This document shows, piece after piece, positions 7,794 through 16,394 of a stretch of 64,000 nucleotides of DNA. Source of the stretch: Ligilactobacillus salivarius DSM 20555 = ATCC 11741 (GTDB taxonomy: Bacteria; Bacillota; Bacilli; Lactobacillales; Lactobacillaceae). Made by a program: the position numbers and the translations under genes. The DNA is taken from NCBI RefSeq assembly GCF_001435955.1, contig NZ_AYYT01000001.1, positions 1 through 64,000 on the forward strand, written 5' to 3'. The notes under the pieces are model-generated. The model had not been told where the DNA came from and did no database searches. It saw only the letters and a program-made list of their open reading frames with translations. The first letter of the stretch is position 1; each line of letters begins with the position of its first letter.

Positions 7794-9874
7794 TGGCTCA
7801 TACATTTTTACTAGAAATCGGACTAGAAGAAATACCAGCACATGTTGTTACTCCTAGTGTTAACCAATTAGTACAAAAGACAACAAAATTCTTAAAAGAA
7901 CAAAGAATAGATTTTGATGAAGTTATCCCATATTCAACTCCACGTCGTTTGACAGTAAAAGTAACAGGCTTAGCTGATAAACAAGCTGACATTGAAGAAG
8001 AAGCTAAGGGACCTTCAAAGAAAATCGCTTTGGATGATGAAGGCAATTGGTCCAAAGCTGCTCAAGGTTTCGTTAGAGGCCAAGGCGTAACAGTTGACGA
8101 TATCTTCTTTAAAGAATTAAAAGGTACAGAATACGTATATGTTAAGAAATTTATTCCTGGTAAGCCAGTTTCCGAAGTTTTAACAGGAATGAAAGATGTA
8201 GCGATGGACTTAAAATTCCCTACAATGATGCGTTGGGGATCTAATGATTTTGAATATGTTCGTCCAATTAAGTGGTTAGTAGCTTTATTAGATGATGAAG
8301 TAGTACCATTTGAAATTTTAGATATTAAAACAGGTCGTACAACTCAAGGACATCGTTTCTTAGGTGAAGCAGTTGACGTTCCATCAGCTGACAAGTACTT
8401 AGAAACATTAGAAACACAAAAAGTAATTGCTGATGCTGGGGTTAGAAAAGCAGAAATTCGTAAACAAATTGATGCTTTAGCAACTGAAAATAATTGGAAC
8501 ATTGTTGTTGATGAAGACTTATTAGAAGAAGTTAACAACTTAGTAGAATATCCAACAGTTTTTGCTGGCAAATTCAAAGAAGAATACTTGCAAGTGCCAA
8601 ATGAAGTTTTAATTACTTCCATGAAAGATCATCAACGTTTCTTCTACGTAACAGATAAAGACGGTAACTTATTGCCAAACTTTGTATCTGTTAGAAACGG
8701 TAACAAGGATTACTTAGAAAATGTTGTAGCCGGCAATGAAAAAGTGTTAACTGCTCGTCTAGAAGATGCTAAGTTCTTCTATGAAGAAGATCAACAACAT
8801 ACAATTGCTGACTATGTTGAAAGATTAAAGAAAGTTATGTTCCATGATAAGATCGGTACTATCTATGAAAAGATGGAACGTGTAAATCTATTAGCTAAAT
8901 TCCTTGGAAACAAGTTAGGCTTATCTGAAACTGAATTAAAAGATTTAGACAGAGCATCTATGATTTATAAGTTCGACTTAGTAACAGGTATGGTTGGTGA
9001 ATTCTCTGAACTTCAAGGTATCATGGGTGAAATTTACGCTCGTTTACAAGGTGAAGATGATAATGTAAGTACTGCAATCCGTGAAGAATACATGCCAACA
9101 AGCTCTGAAGGCGAACTACCTCAAAGTAATGTAGGTGCAGTATTGTCAATTGCTGACAAATTAGACAGTATTCAATCATTCTTTGCTGCTAACATGATCC
9201 CAAGTGGTTCTAATGACCCATATGCATTACGTCGTCAAGCTTTAGGTATTATCAGAATTGCTTTAGATAAAGGTTGGGATATTTCCTTACCATTACTACA
9301 TGAAGCAATTAACTATGCTTATGCTGAACGTGAAGACTTATATAAGAATACTCAACCAATTACTAATGTTTCAGAAACAGATTCATTTGTAATTGACAGA
9401 TTAGCACAAGTATTAAGTGGAAATAAATTCCGTCGCGATATTCTAGATGCAGTAGTAGCCAGAGCTGATATGCCATTTATTCAAGCATTACAAGCTGCAC
9501 AAGTTTTAAGTAAACATGCAGAAGATGATAACTTTAAAGAAGTTATTGAAGCTCTAACTCGTGTTACTCGTTTGGCTAAGAAAGCTCCAGAATTTGGTAG
9601 CGATGCTGTAATTGACAGTACTTTGTTTGAAAATGATACTGAAAAAGTTCTTGCTGATGAGTTCGCTAAGGTTAAAGCCGGTTATGGCGATGCAGAAATG
9701 AATGAAAAATTTGCTATTTTAAGTTCATTGAAAGACAGCATTACAGCTTACTTTGATGCTACTATGATTATGGCAGATGATGAAAAAGTTAAGAATAATA
9801 GATTATTGCAATTAGTTAAGATTGCTGAGTTAACAGAAGATTTCGGATCATTAGATAAATTAATTGTAAAATAA
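7793..9874 (+). CDS. glyS: Glycyl-tRNA synthetase beta subunit
   Basis: This is the tRNA-binding subunit of the heterotetrameric enzyme, 693 residues, the usual length. It begins with the family signature FLLEIGLEEIPA, continues through the beta-core (TPRRLTVKVTGLAD, PTMMRWG) and an HD-like central region (HDKIGTIYEKMERV), and ends in an anticodon-binding domain (DDEKVKNNRLLQLVKIA). A ribosome site GGAGG lies inside the end of glyQ. A clear terminator follows, so dnaG is transcribed separately. Confidence 0.98.
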   Translation: MAHTFLLEIGLEEIPAHVVTPSVNQLVQKTTKFLKEQRIDFDEVIPYSTPRRLTVKVTGLADKQADIEEEAKGPSKKIALDDEGNWSKAAQGFVRGQGVTVDDIFFKELKGTEYVYVKKFIPGKPVSEVLTGMKDVAMDLKFPTMMRWGSNDFEYVRPIKWLVALLDDEVVPFEILDIKTGRTTQGHRFLGEAVDVPSADKYLETLETQKVIADAGVRKAEIRKQIDALATENNWNIVVDEDLLEEVNNLVEYPTVFAGKFKEEYLQVPNEVLITSMKDHQRFFYVTDKDGNLLPNFVSVRNGNKDYLENVVAGNEKVLTARLEDAKFFYEEDQQHTIADYVERLKKVMFHDKIGTIYEKMERVNLLAKFLGNKLGLSETELKDLDRASMIYKFDLVTGMVGEFSELQGIMGEIYARLQGEDDNVSTAIREEYMPTSSEGELPQSNVGAVLSIADKLDSIQSFFAANMIPSGSNDPYALRRQALGIIRIALDKGWDISLPLLHEAINYAYAEREDLYKNTQPITNVSETDSFVIDRLAQVLSGNKFRRDILDAVVARADMPFIQALQAAQVLSKHAEDDNFKEVIEALTRVTRLAKKAPEFGSDAVIDSTLFENDTEKVLADEFAKVKAGYGDAEMNEKFAILSSLKDSITAYFDATMIMADDEKVKNNRLLQLVKIAELTEDFGSLDKLIVK

Positions 9875-9909
9875 TACACTTAACGATTTTCATAAATATG
9901 ATATATAAG

Positions 9910-9945
9910 AGTTGAAAGGATTTTATGTGCCTTTCAACTTTTTTA
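9910..9945 (+). terminator. Terminator after glyS
   Basis: AGTTGAAAGG (9910-9919) pairs with CCTTTCAACT (9930-9939), followed by a T-run. Confidence 0.9.
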
Positions 9946-10054
9946 TTAATGAAAGTATTTTGCTTTACATTTACATAAAAATAGTTTATTATATATCTTG
10001 ACTATACGCAGCGGGTGTAGTGCGCACTTTTTTGTTGAAGTGAGGTGAGTTAGA

Positions 10055-11908
10055 TTGGCGAGATTAATTCCAGAAGCAACGATTGACGAACTAAGAAGTA
10101 ATGTCAATATTTTAGATGTTATTAGTCAGTATGTACAATTGCATAAATCCGGTAAAAATTGGTTTGGAATCTGTCCTTTCCATTCAGAAAAGACACCATC
10201 ATTCTCGGTAAATGAGCAAAAGCAAATTTTTCATTGTTTCTCTTGTCACCGTGGTGGGAATGTATTTAAATTCATTATGGAATTAGAGGGATTATCTTTT
10301 CCTGAATCAGTTCAAAGAGTTGCTGAATTAGCAAATTATGATTTAGGAATTTCCATAGATAATTCTGAAAATCAAAATGAAACTTCTGAAAATGGTAAAA
10401 TTAGGAAATTATATAAGGAAACAACCAAGCTATATCACCATATTTTAGTTAATACAGTGTTGGGAGAACCTGCTTTAGAATATCTGCATAAACGTGGTAT
10501 TAATGATGATTTAATCGAAGAATTTGAGATAGGATTTGCCCCTGAAAATGATATTTTAGAAGCCTTTTTTAAGGAGCAAAAATTATATGATTATCAGATT
10601 TTACGAAAATCAGGTCTTTTTATTGAAAGACAAAGTACAGAGCTTGTAGAAAGATTTAATGGTAGGGTAATGTTTCCTATTCGAGATACATCTGGACAAA
10701 CGATTGCTTATTCAGGGAGATTGTTAGAGAAAAGAGATGATGCTCCTAAATATTTGAATTCTCCAGAAACTGCTATTTTTAATAAACGTAAAGTTTTATT
10801 CAATTTTGATAAAGCAAAAGGTATTATTCGACGTGAAAAAGAAGCAATTTTATTTGAAGGTTTTATGGATGTAATAGCAGCTTATCGATCTGGTGTTAAA
10901 AATGGGATAGCATCTATGGGAACAAGCTTAACTGATGAACAAATCTATGCTTTAGATCGAGTAACTTCGCATTTAGTAATTTGCTATGACGGCGATAATG
11001 CAGGACAAAATGCAACCAAACGCGCCCTAGAAATTATTGAACCAACTGGGAAATTTAGCTTAGAAGTTATTAAAATTCCTGAAAAATTGGATCCTGATGA
11101 ATTTACAAAAAAGTATGGTAGTGAAAAGTTCGTTGAATTAGCTCGAAATGATCGTAAAAGCCCATTAGAATTTTATCTAAGTTATTACGAACAAGATAGG
11201 AATCTAAATAATGAAAATGATCAACTAGAATACATTCGTGATATTTTGCAAGAAATCGCAAAAGTTAGAGATCCTTTGGAACAAGATTTATATCTGAATC
11301 GTTTAGCACAAAGATTCAACGTCGCCAAAGAAAATCTAGACTCACAACTTAGACAAATTCGTGAGAGAATATTTGCTCAAAGAGCTGAAAAGCAAGAAGA
11401 ACAAAGTTATCAGGCTCAGCAAATACCTAGGACAGTCATCCAGAAAAATGAAGTACAACATTTTTCAAAGGCAGAGAAAGCAGAGCGCTTATTATTATAT
11501 CGAATGTTACATGATAAAAATGTTTGGTTGAGAATTAATGGTATACCAGATTTCAATTTTATTCATGAAAACTATCAAGTCATCTATAATCTGAGTGAGG
11601 CATATTTTGACACACATGATGAGTATGAGGTTGCCGATTTCTTAGATTTTATCAATGAAGATGGATTACGCCAAGTTGTAGTTACATTGGAGATGGGTGA
11701 CTATGCTGATGAGGTAAGCGAGCAAGAAATTAATGATTGTTTGAGTTTGATAATGAGCCAAACACCATTAGAGGATAAAATAGAAAAAGTTCAAACTGAA
11801 ATGTTAGAAGCAAAACGTCAAAATGACACGGCAAAAATAACCAAGCTAACAATGGACTTGATTTCTTTATTAAAAGAACAACAAAATGCTAAGTCATTAA
11901 CAATATAG
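10055..11908 (+). CDS. dnaG: DNA primase
   Basis: Synthesises RNA primers at the replication fork and binds the replicative helicase. 617 residues. The zinc ribbon has ligands C40, H43, C61 and C64 (CPFHSEKTPSF, FHCFSCHRGG). The Toprim catalytic core shows EGFMDVIAAYRSG and CYDGDNAGQ. The variable C-terminal third is the helicase-binding region. The start is a TTG behind GTGAGGTGA. It forms the macromolecular synthesis unit with rpoD, twelve bases downstream. The short leader carries a small GTGTAGTGCGCAC fold followed by T6 that may attenuate transcription. Confidence 0.97.
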   Translation: MARLIPEATIDELRSNVNILDVISQYVQLHKSGKNWFGICPFHSEKTPSFSVNEQKQIFHCFSCHRGGNVFKFIMELEGLSFPESVQRVAELANYDLGISIDNSENQNETSENGKIRKLYKETTKLYHHILVNTVLGEPALEYLHKRGINDDLIEEFEIGFAPENDILEAFFKEQKLYDYQILRKSGLFIERQSTELVERFNGRVMFPIRDTSGQTIAYSGRLLEKRDDAPKYLNSPETAIFNKRKVLFNFDKAKGIIRREKEAILFEGFMDVIAAYRSGVKNGIASMGTSLTDEQIYALDRVTSHLVICYDGDNAGQNATKRALEIIEPTGKFSLEVIKIPEKLDPDEFTKKYGSEKFVELARNDRKSPLEFYLSYYEQDRNLNNENDQLEYIRDILQEIAKVRDPLEQDLYLNRLAQRFNVAKENLDSQLRQIRERIFAQRAEKQEEQSYQAQQIPRTVIQKNEVQHFSKAEKAERLLLYRMLHDKNVWLRINGIPDFNFIHENYQVIYNLSEAYFDTHDEYEVADFLDFINEDGLRQVVVTLEMGDYADEVSEQEINDCLSLIMSQTPLEDKIEKVQTEMLEAKRQNDTAKITKLTMDLISLLKEQQNAKSLTI

Positions 11909-11920
11909 GAGGAATTTATC

Positions 11921-13039
11921 TTGGCAAAAGAAATTTTAAAAAATAACCCTGCATTCACAAAAGCTTTACGTGATTTAATTCGTGAATATAAGCCACAAAA
12001 ACAAGTTAATTATAAGGTACTTACAGATAAGTTAGTTACACCATTTAAGTTGAATGCAGATCAAATGGATCAATTGATTGGTTCTATTGAAGATAGAGGG
12101 ATTTCTGTTGTTGATGAAAATGGTGAACCAAGTGCTCACAGTTTGAAGGCAGCTACAAAAGAAGCAGAAAAGGCAGAAAATGACAAAGATGTTTCCGCAC
12201 CATCTGGCGTTAAGATTAATGACCCTGTACGTATGTACTTAAAAGAAATTGGACGAGTAAACTTGTTGACTGCTGACGAAGAAGTAGCTTTAGCTTTAAA
12301 GATTGAAGAAGGAGATCAAGAAGCTAAGCAACGTTTGGCAGAAGCTAACTTACGTTTGGTAGTTTCTATTGCTAAGCGTTATGTAGGTCGTGGTATGTCC
12401 TTCTTAGATTTAATTCAAGAAGGTAACATGGGGCTTATGAAAGCTGTTGAAAAGTTTGATTATCGCAAAGGATTTAAATTTTCAACATATGCAACATGGT
12501 GGATCAGACAAGCAATTACTCGTGCTATCGCTGATCAAGCACGTACAATTCGTATTCCAGTACACATGGTTGAAACAATCAATAAGTTAATTAGAATTCA
12601 ACGCCAAATGTTACAAGACTTGGGTCGTGAACCAATGCCTGAAGAAATTGGTGCTGAAATGGACATGCCAACTGAAAAGGTACGTGAAATCCTAAAAATT
12701 GCTCAAGAACCAGTATCATTAGAAACTCCTATTGGTGAAGAGGATGATTCTCACTTGGGAGATTTCATTGAAGATCAAGATGCAACAAGTCCAGCTGAAC
12801 ATGCAGCTTATGAATTGTTAAAAGAACAACTTGAAAGTGTATTAGACACATTAACAGATAGAGAAGAGAATGTTTTACGTCTACGCTTTGGTTTAGATGA
12901 TGGACGCACAAGAACACTTGAAGAAGTAGGTAAAGTGTTTGGTGTTACTCGTGAACGTATCCGTCAAATTGAAGCTAAAGCATTAAGAAAATTACGTCAT
13001 CCATCTCGTTCTAAGCAATTAAAGGACTTCTTAGAATAA
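11921..13039 (+). CDS. rpoD: RNA polymerase primary sigma factor (sigma-70/A)
   Basis: This housekeeping sigma factor directs RNA polymerase to -10/-35 promoters. The 372-residue length is typical of low-GC Gram-positives. Region 1.1 is at the N terminus and region 1.2 starts near [12 protein letters not shown]. Region 2 is [19 protein letters not shown] to [17 protein letters not shown], which contacts -10 DNA. Region 3 follows, and region 4.2 ends with [18 protein letters not shown], the -35 helix-turn-helix. The start is a TTG after AGGAGG. It is the second gene of the dnaG-rpoD unit and is followed by a long hairpin terminator. Confidence 0.98.
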   Translation: MAKEILKNNPAFTKALRDLIREYKPQKQVNYKVLTDKLVTPFKLNADQMDQLIGSIEDRGISVVDENGEPSAHSLKAATKEAEKAENDKDVSAPSGVKINDPVRMYLKEIGRVNLLTADEEVALALKIEEGDQEAKQRLAEANLRLVVSIAKRYVGRGMSFLDLIQEGNMGLMKAVEKFDYRKGFKFSTYATWWIRQAITRAIADQARTIRIPVHMVETINKLIRIQRQMLQDLGREPMPEEIGAEMDMPTEKVREILKIAQEPVSLETPIGEEDDSHLGDFIEDQDATSPAEHAAYELLKEQLESVLDTLTDREENVLRLRFGLDDGRTRTLEEVGKVFGVTRERIRQIEAKALRKLRHPSRSKQLKDFLE

Positions 13040-13069
13040 AAACTAAATAACAGATATAGATAAATTGTA

Positions 13070-13135
13070 GACTCTCTTTGGAATAGACACATTAATGTAA
13101 CAAACTTAGTCGTCTATTCTGAAGGGAGTTTTTGT
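13070..13135 (+). terminator. Terminator after rpoD
   Basis: ACTCTCTT-tg-GAATAGAC pairs with GTCTATTC-tg-AAGGGAGT across a 23-base loop, then TTTTTG. Confidence 0.85.
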
Positions 13136-13396
13136 TTGTTAAAAGGTGGAAAACATATAACAAAATAGATTAAAAAAACAATGCAACTATAAATTAATTA
13201 AAAATAAAATATTTCTATCATACAAACACAACAACAACTTTATTAATTAATATCTATAAAATAATTATATATCTTAAATATCTATTAGTTAGAGTTTATA
13301 AAAAACTGTACAAAATATTAAAAATATGTTCATTTTTTCTTAAGACAGGTATATAATTAGTCTATCTTGAAATCGTAAACAAGGGGGGGAGATTTA
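13136..13396. other. AT-rich intergenic region before the XrtG cluster
   Basis: No gene seen. Extremely AT-rich, with only the promoter of the downstream surface protein at its right end. The AT content marks the left edge of the exosortase cluster and may point to its insertion after rpoD. Confidence 0.5.
13329..13357 (+). promoter_or_regulatory. Promoter of the XrtG cluster
   Basis: Perfect -10 TATAAT at 13352-13357. A poor -35 (TTCATT, 13329-13334) lies at 17-base spacing. A very strong ribosome site AAGGGGGGGAG follows, indicating high expression of the first gene. Confidence 0.6.
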
Positions 13397-14194
13397 TTGA
13401 AACATAAATATCATATTAAAAAAGTGACAGTATCACTTTTAGCACTTATTTGCCTATTCGTATTATCAATTCAAGCAGTTCAAGCAGATCCTTGGTGGAA
13501 AGAGGGCGGTGATTGGGACTGGAGCTACAACAATGGAGCTCGTTGGTCTATTGAAGATTATTTCAAAACTAATGAAGATGATGCTATAAGAATAGGTAAC
13601 AGTCACTTTCAAGATTGGAATGATTATCCAGCTAACTACTGGTATTCAGGCTTTGATAGCTATAAAACTAAGTTTACAGTTGATGATAGAAATGCATATG
13701 GCTATGTTCAAAGTAATAGCAATGGATATATTCCTTCAGAAAACTATTTCATTACGGTAAATGGACATCAATACTCCGTTAGCATTGGAGATGCTTCATT
13801 TAAGAATAAAAACAAAATTCTATTTTCTCCAATTGATACTAGTTGGTTAGATTATGGTGAACGGCATTATGTAACTCTAGAAGTAAGAAGCAAAAATACT
13901 AAGTATCATACTTACGTTGTTGATGGCGGCTATCTTTACAAGAGTCCTTACAGTGGTAAGGTTTATCTAGAATTTGCGGTACCATTTAATGATTTTGGAG
14001 AATATGGCGAAGATGTTAATCGATCTACTACATGGAACTTCAATCAAAAAGACAATTATGGTGACGGAATTGACTTTGAAGGAGCAAGTACTTTAGCTAT
14101 AATTCCGGTTGTATTTGCTGTAATTTTTGTAGGTATTGGGTTACGTAAAAACAAAAAATATTTATCGAATTTGAGAAAAGTTAAAATTAATTAA
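13397..14194 (+). CDS. Secreted protein with C-terminal Firmicu-CTERM-like sorting signal (likely XrtG substrate)
   Basis: This 265-residue exported protein is the probable substrate of the exosortase encoded downstream. It has a classical signal peptide (basic KHKYHIKK, hydrophobic core, VQA before D31). An aromatic-rich mature part follows (DPWWKEGGDWDWSY and many Tyr/Trp/Asp) with no recognised domain. The tail has the tripartite form of a sorting signal: short motif GAST, hydrophobic segment (about 231-248, LAIIPVVFAVIFVGIG) and basic end RKNKK. There is no LPxTG motif. It resembles the Firmicu-CTERM tail linked to XrtG. The start is a TTG behind AAGGGGGGGAG. A hairpin separates it from the four following genes, consistent with much higher expression. 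Confidence 0.85.
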   Translation: MKHKYHIKKVTVSLLALICLFVLSIQAVQADPWWKEGGDWDWSYNNGARWSIEDYFKTNEDDAIRIGNSHFQDWNDYPANYWYSGFDSYKTKFTVDDRNAYGYVQSNSNGYIPSENYFITVNGHQYSVSIGDASFKNKNKILFSPIDTSWLDYGERHYVTLEVRSKNTKYHTYVVDGGYLYKSPYSGKVYLEFAVPFNDFGEYGEDVNRSTTWNFNQKDNYGDGIDFEGASTLAIIPVVFAVIFVGIGLRKNKKYLSNLRKVKIN

Positions 14195-14197
14195 CTT

Positions 14198-14251
14198 GGA
14201 AAGGACGTTCGTATAAAAATAAGCTAAAGTTGTTTGGCTTATTTTTTATAC
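14198..14251 (+). terminator. Intra-operon hairpin between the surface protein and the XrtG genes
   Basis: GTATAAAAATAAGC (14211-14224) pairs with GCTTATTTTTTATAC (14237-14251), a 14-bp stem with a T-run in its 3' arm. It would act as a partial terminator that lowers expression of the downstream genes. A good ribosome site, GGAAAGGA (14198-14205), lies before the hairpin, while the only sensible ATG (14261) lies after it. Confidence 0.7.
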
Positions 14252-14260
14252 AATATTAGT

Positions 14261-15805
14261 ATGAATTTTTTTAATTATTTATTTAAAAGTAGTCGTTCAA
14301 TAATAAATATACTATTTACAATATTTATTGGTTTGACTTTCTATTTTACCCTAACTTCGAGTAATTTACTGCTAAATTCTCAAACAACAACTTGGGTAAC
14401 AATGGTAATGCTACTAGGATTAGTGGGTATAATCATCATTATGATAACTGACAACTTTGTTAAAAGATTTGCGCGTTCTGTATACCAAAGTGGTTGGTTA
14501 GGTATGTTAGTTTTGGGAATATTATTATTAATTTGGCAGATATTCTTTATAGTTGCGACACATCCAGCGATAGGATTTGATGTTAACATGTTACATCAAG
14601 CTTGGATTAATCCTAATCAAGCAAAGGTTAGAGGATATTTCAGCCAAAATTATAATAACTTGCCAATTTTATTGCTTCAAAATTGGATATTAACTAAGTT
14701 TCACAGCACATCTTGGTTGGTTATAGATTCTGTGACGCTATTTTTAGTCAATTTATCTGCATTAATCAATATAGTCACAATGTATCTAGTTTCTAAAGAC
14801 AAAGTAAGACTATTATGGTATTTACAAATTATTTTTCTAGCTTTCTTTCCCATGATTATTATTCCTTATACAGATACATGGGTGTTACCGTCTGTTTCCT
14901 TAATATTATTAGGATTTGTAGGTATGAGTAGCCATAGTTTCAATTTAATTTATAGAATATTATTTTCAGTAATGGCCGGAGTAGCTACAGTTATTACTTA
15001 CTACATCAAGCCTTCAGGTATTATTCCAGCTATTGCTTTTATAATAGTAGGCATAGTTTATTTGTGTAATAAACCAGATAAAAAAAGCTTATTAAGAGCA
15101 TTTTGTTTGCTAGTATTTCTATTTGGAAGTGGAGCTACTACATTTGTTTTAGGACAAAATATTATTTCTAATCAAAAGTATGTATCCATTGATAAAAGTT
15201 TGGAAATTCCTTCAATTCATTTTGTAAATATGGGAATGTCAGGGACAACCGGTGCATATAATCCACATGATGCACTAATGATGGCTAAACTTCCAAAGAA
15301 ACAAGATAAAATTGCATATTCTAAGAAAATGATACGTAAGAGATTAAAACAACGTGGACTTTTGGGATACATTTCCTTTTTAATTAGGAAACAGGGATAC
15401 AATACAGCTGATGGAACATTTGGTTGGCTAGGTGAAGGTACGTTTATCTTTACTAAAACACCGGCATCTAATTGGAAATGGTGGGCTCAAACTTTTACCT
15501 ATCCTGCTGGGAAAAATGTATCTGTATTTCGTTTCATAAATCAATTAATCTGGATTTCCTTGATAGGAATTTTATTTTTCGGATGGAAATATCACGATCT
15601 TGTTAGTGATGGATTACGTCTTTCTCTTATTGGGGGATTTCTATTTCTCTTAATTTTTGAAGGTGGGAGAAGTCGTTATTTAATACAATTTTTACCTAAT
15701 ATCATGATTTTGATTCCGATTGTATGGCAAACTAGCAAAGAAACTATTGCCAAAATATTACTAGCTACAGGATTAAAGAAGATGGAGGTGTCGCAAAATG
15801 CTTAA
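14261..15805 (+). CDS. XrtG-associated polytopic membrane glycosyltransferase (TIGR03766-like)
   Basis: This is a 514-residue integral membrane protein with about eleven predicted membrane segments. It resembles the TIGR03766 XrtG-associated glycosyltransferase family, distantly like lipid-linked-sugar GT-C enzymes. An acidic residue in an early extracytoplasmic loop (AIGFDVNMLHQAW) would be the catalytic Asp by analogy. A long external loop (about residues 300-400) precedes the last helices. The open frame extends to a TTG at 14234, but that lies inside the hairpin, so the ATG at 14261 is chosen; it has no adjacent ribosome site. The end overlaps xrtG by eight bases. Exact sugar and lipid donor are unknown. 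Confidence 0.8.
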   Translation: MNFFNYLFKSSRSIINILFTIFIGLTFYFTLTSSNLLLNSQTTTWVTMVMLLGLVGIIIIMITDNFVKRFARSVYQSGWLGMLVLGILLLIWQIFFIVATHPAIGFDVNMLHQAWINPNQAKVRGYFSQNYNNLPILLLQNWILTKFHSTSWLVIDSVTLFLVNLSALINIVTMYLVSKDKVRLLWYLQIIFLAFFPMIIIPYTDTWVLPSVSLILLGFVGMSSHSFNLIYRILFSVMAGVATVITYYIKPSGIIPAIAFIIVGIVYLCNKPDKKSLLRAFCLLVFLFGSGATTFVLGQNIISNQKYVSIDKSLEIPSIHFVNMGMSGTTGAYNPHDALMMAKLPKKQDKIAYSKKMIRKRLKQRGLLGYISFLIRKQGYNTADGTFGWLGEGTFIFTKTPASNWKWWAQTFTYPAGKNVSVFRFINQLIWISLIGILFFGWKYHDLVSDGLRLSLIGGFLFLLIFEGGRSRYLIQFLPNIMILIPIVWQTSKETIAKILLATGLKKMEVSQNA

Positions 15806-16394
15806 TGGACCAATAATTATTGGCATAATTTTATGGCTATATCTTCTATCTGTACTTAATCGTGCAAATTTAATTGGATTTCACTTTTGGGTGGGAAGTG
15901 TAGGACTATTTGCGATTATGGCTTTTATTAGTCGAGCTTATTTCGTCTGGTTTTTATCAGCATGTATTACACAAGTAACTGGTTGGTGGGGGACTTTAAC
16001 AGGTTTATATAGTAGTTCCTATATTAATAATTTAATCAGCATTCATAATTCTCATGGCTTAATTATGTTATTTGTAGATTACGAATGTTCTGGTATTATC
16101 GAAACTTTAGCTTATCTAAGTTTATTGTGGTTCTATCCTATGTATCAGAAGATGGAAAAAATAAGGTTAACTTTCATTGGAATAGCTTGGATTTTCATGT
16201 CTAATGTTTTCCGTTTATCATTGATTTCAACAATTATTTATTATACCGGAAGTGGTGCATTTTTCTGGGTCCACTCAATTTTAGGAAGAATTATTTTCTA
16301 TGTTCTTGTAATTATTCTTTACTATAATGTATTTACTCGCTCCCAACTTGAAGAAAAAGGAACGGCTAGATTTAATTATGGGGGTCGAAATTAA
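15798..16394 (+). CDS. xrtG: Exosortase family protein XrtG
   Basis: This is a membrane-embedded cysteine transpeptidase/protease of the exosortase/archaeosortase superfamily, 198 residues with about six to seven membrane helices. The family catalytic residues are all visible: Cys97 in DYECSGIIE, Arg139 in NVFRLSLI and His159 in FFWVHSILGR. By analogy with archaeosortase and exosortases it should cut a substrate at its C-terminal sorting signal and may transfer the new end to a lipid or glycan. The substrate candidate is the first gene of this cluster. GGAGGTG sits before the ATG. It overlaps both neighbours (eight bases and one base), so translation is tightly coupled. Confidence 0.92.
   Translation: MLNGPIIIGIILWLYLLSVLNRANLIGFHFWVGSVGLFAIMAFISRAYFVWFLSACITQVTGWWGTLTGLYSSSYINNLISIHNSHGLIMLFVDYECSGIIETLAYLSLLWFYPMYQKMEKIRLTFIGIAWIFMSNVFRLSLISTIIYYTGSGAFFWVHSILGRIIFYVLVIILYYNVFTRSQLEEKGTARFNYGGRN

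Noticed and set aside
10011-10021. GCGGGTGTAGT before dnaG equals the first 11 bases of the tRNA-Gly at 364, hinting at a tRNA fragment
   Set aside because: No D, anticodon or T arm follows; most likely chance.
13397-14194. Sorting tail as an LPxTG sortase signal
   Set aside because: No LPxTG-like motif before the helix; the adjacent exosortase fits better.
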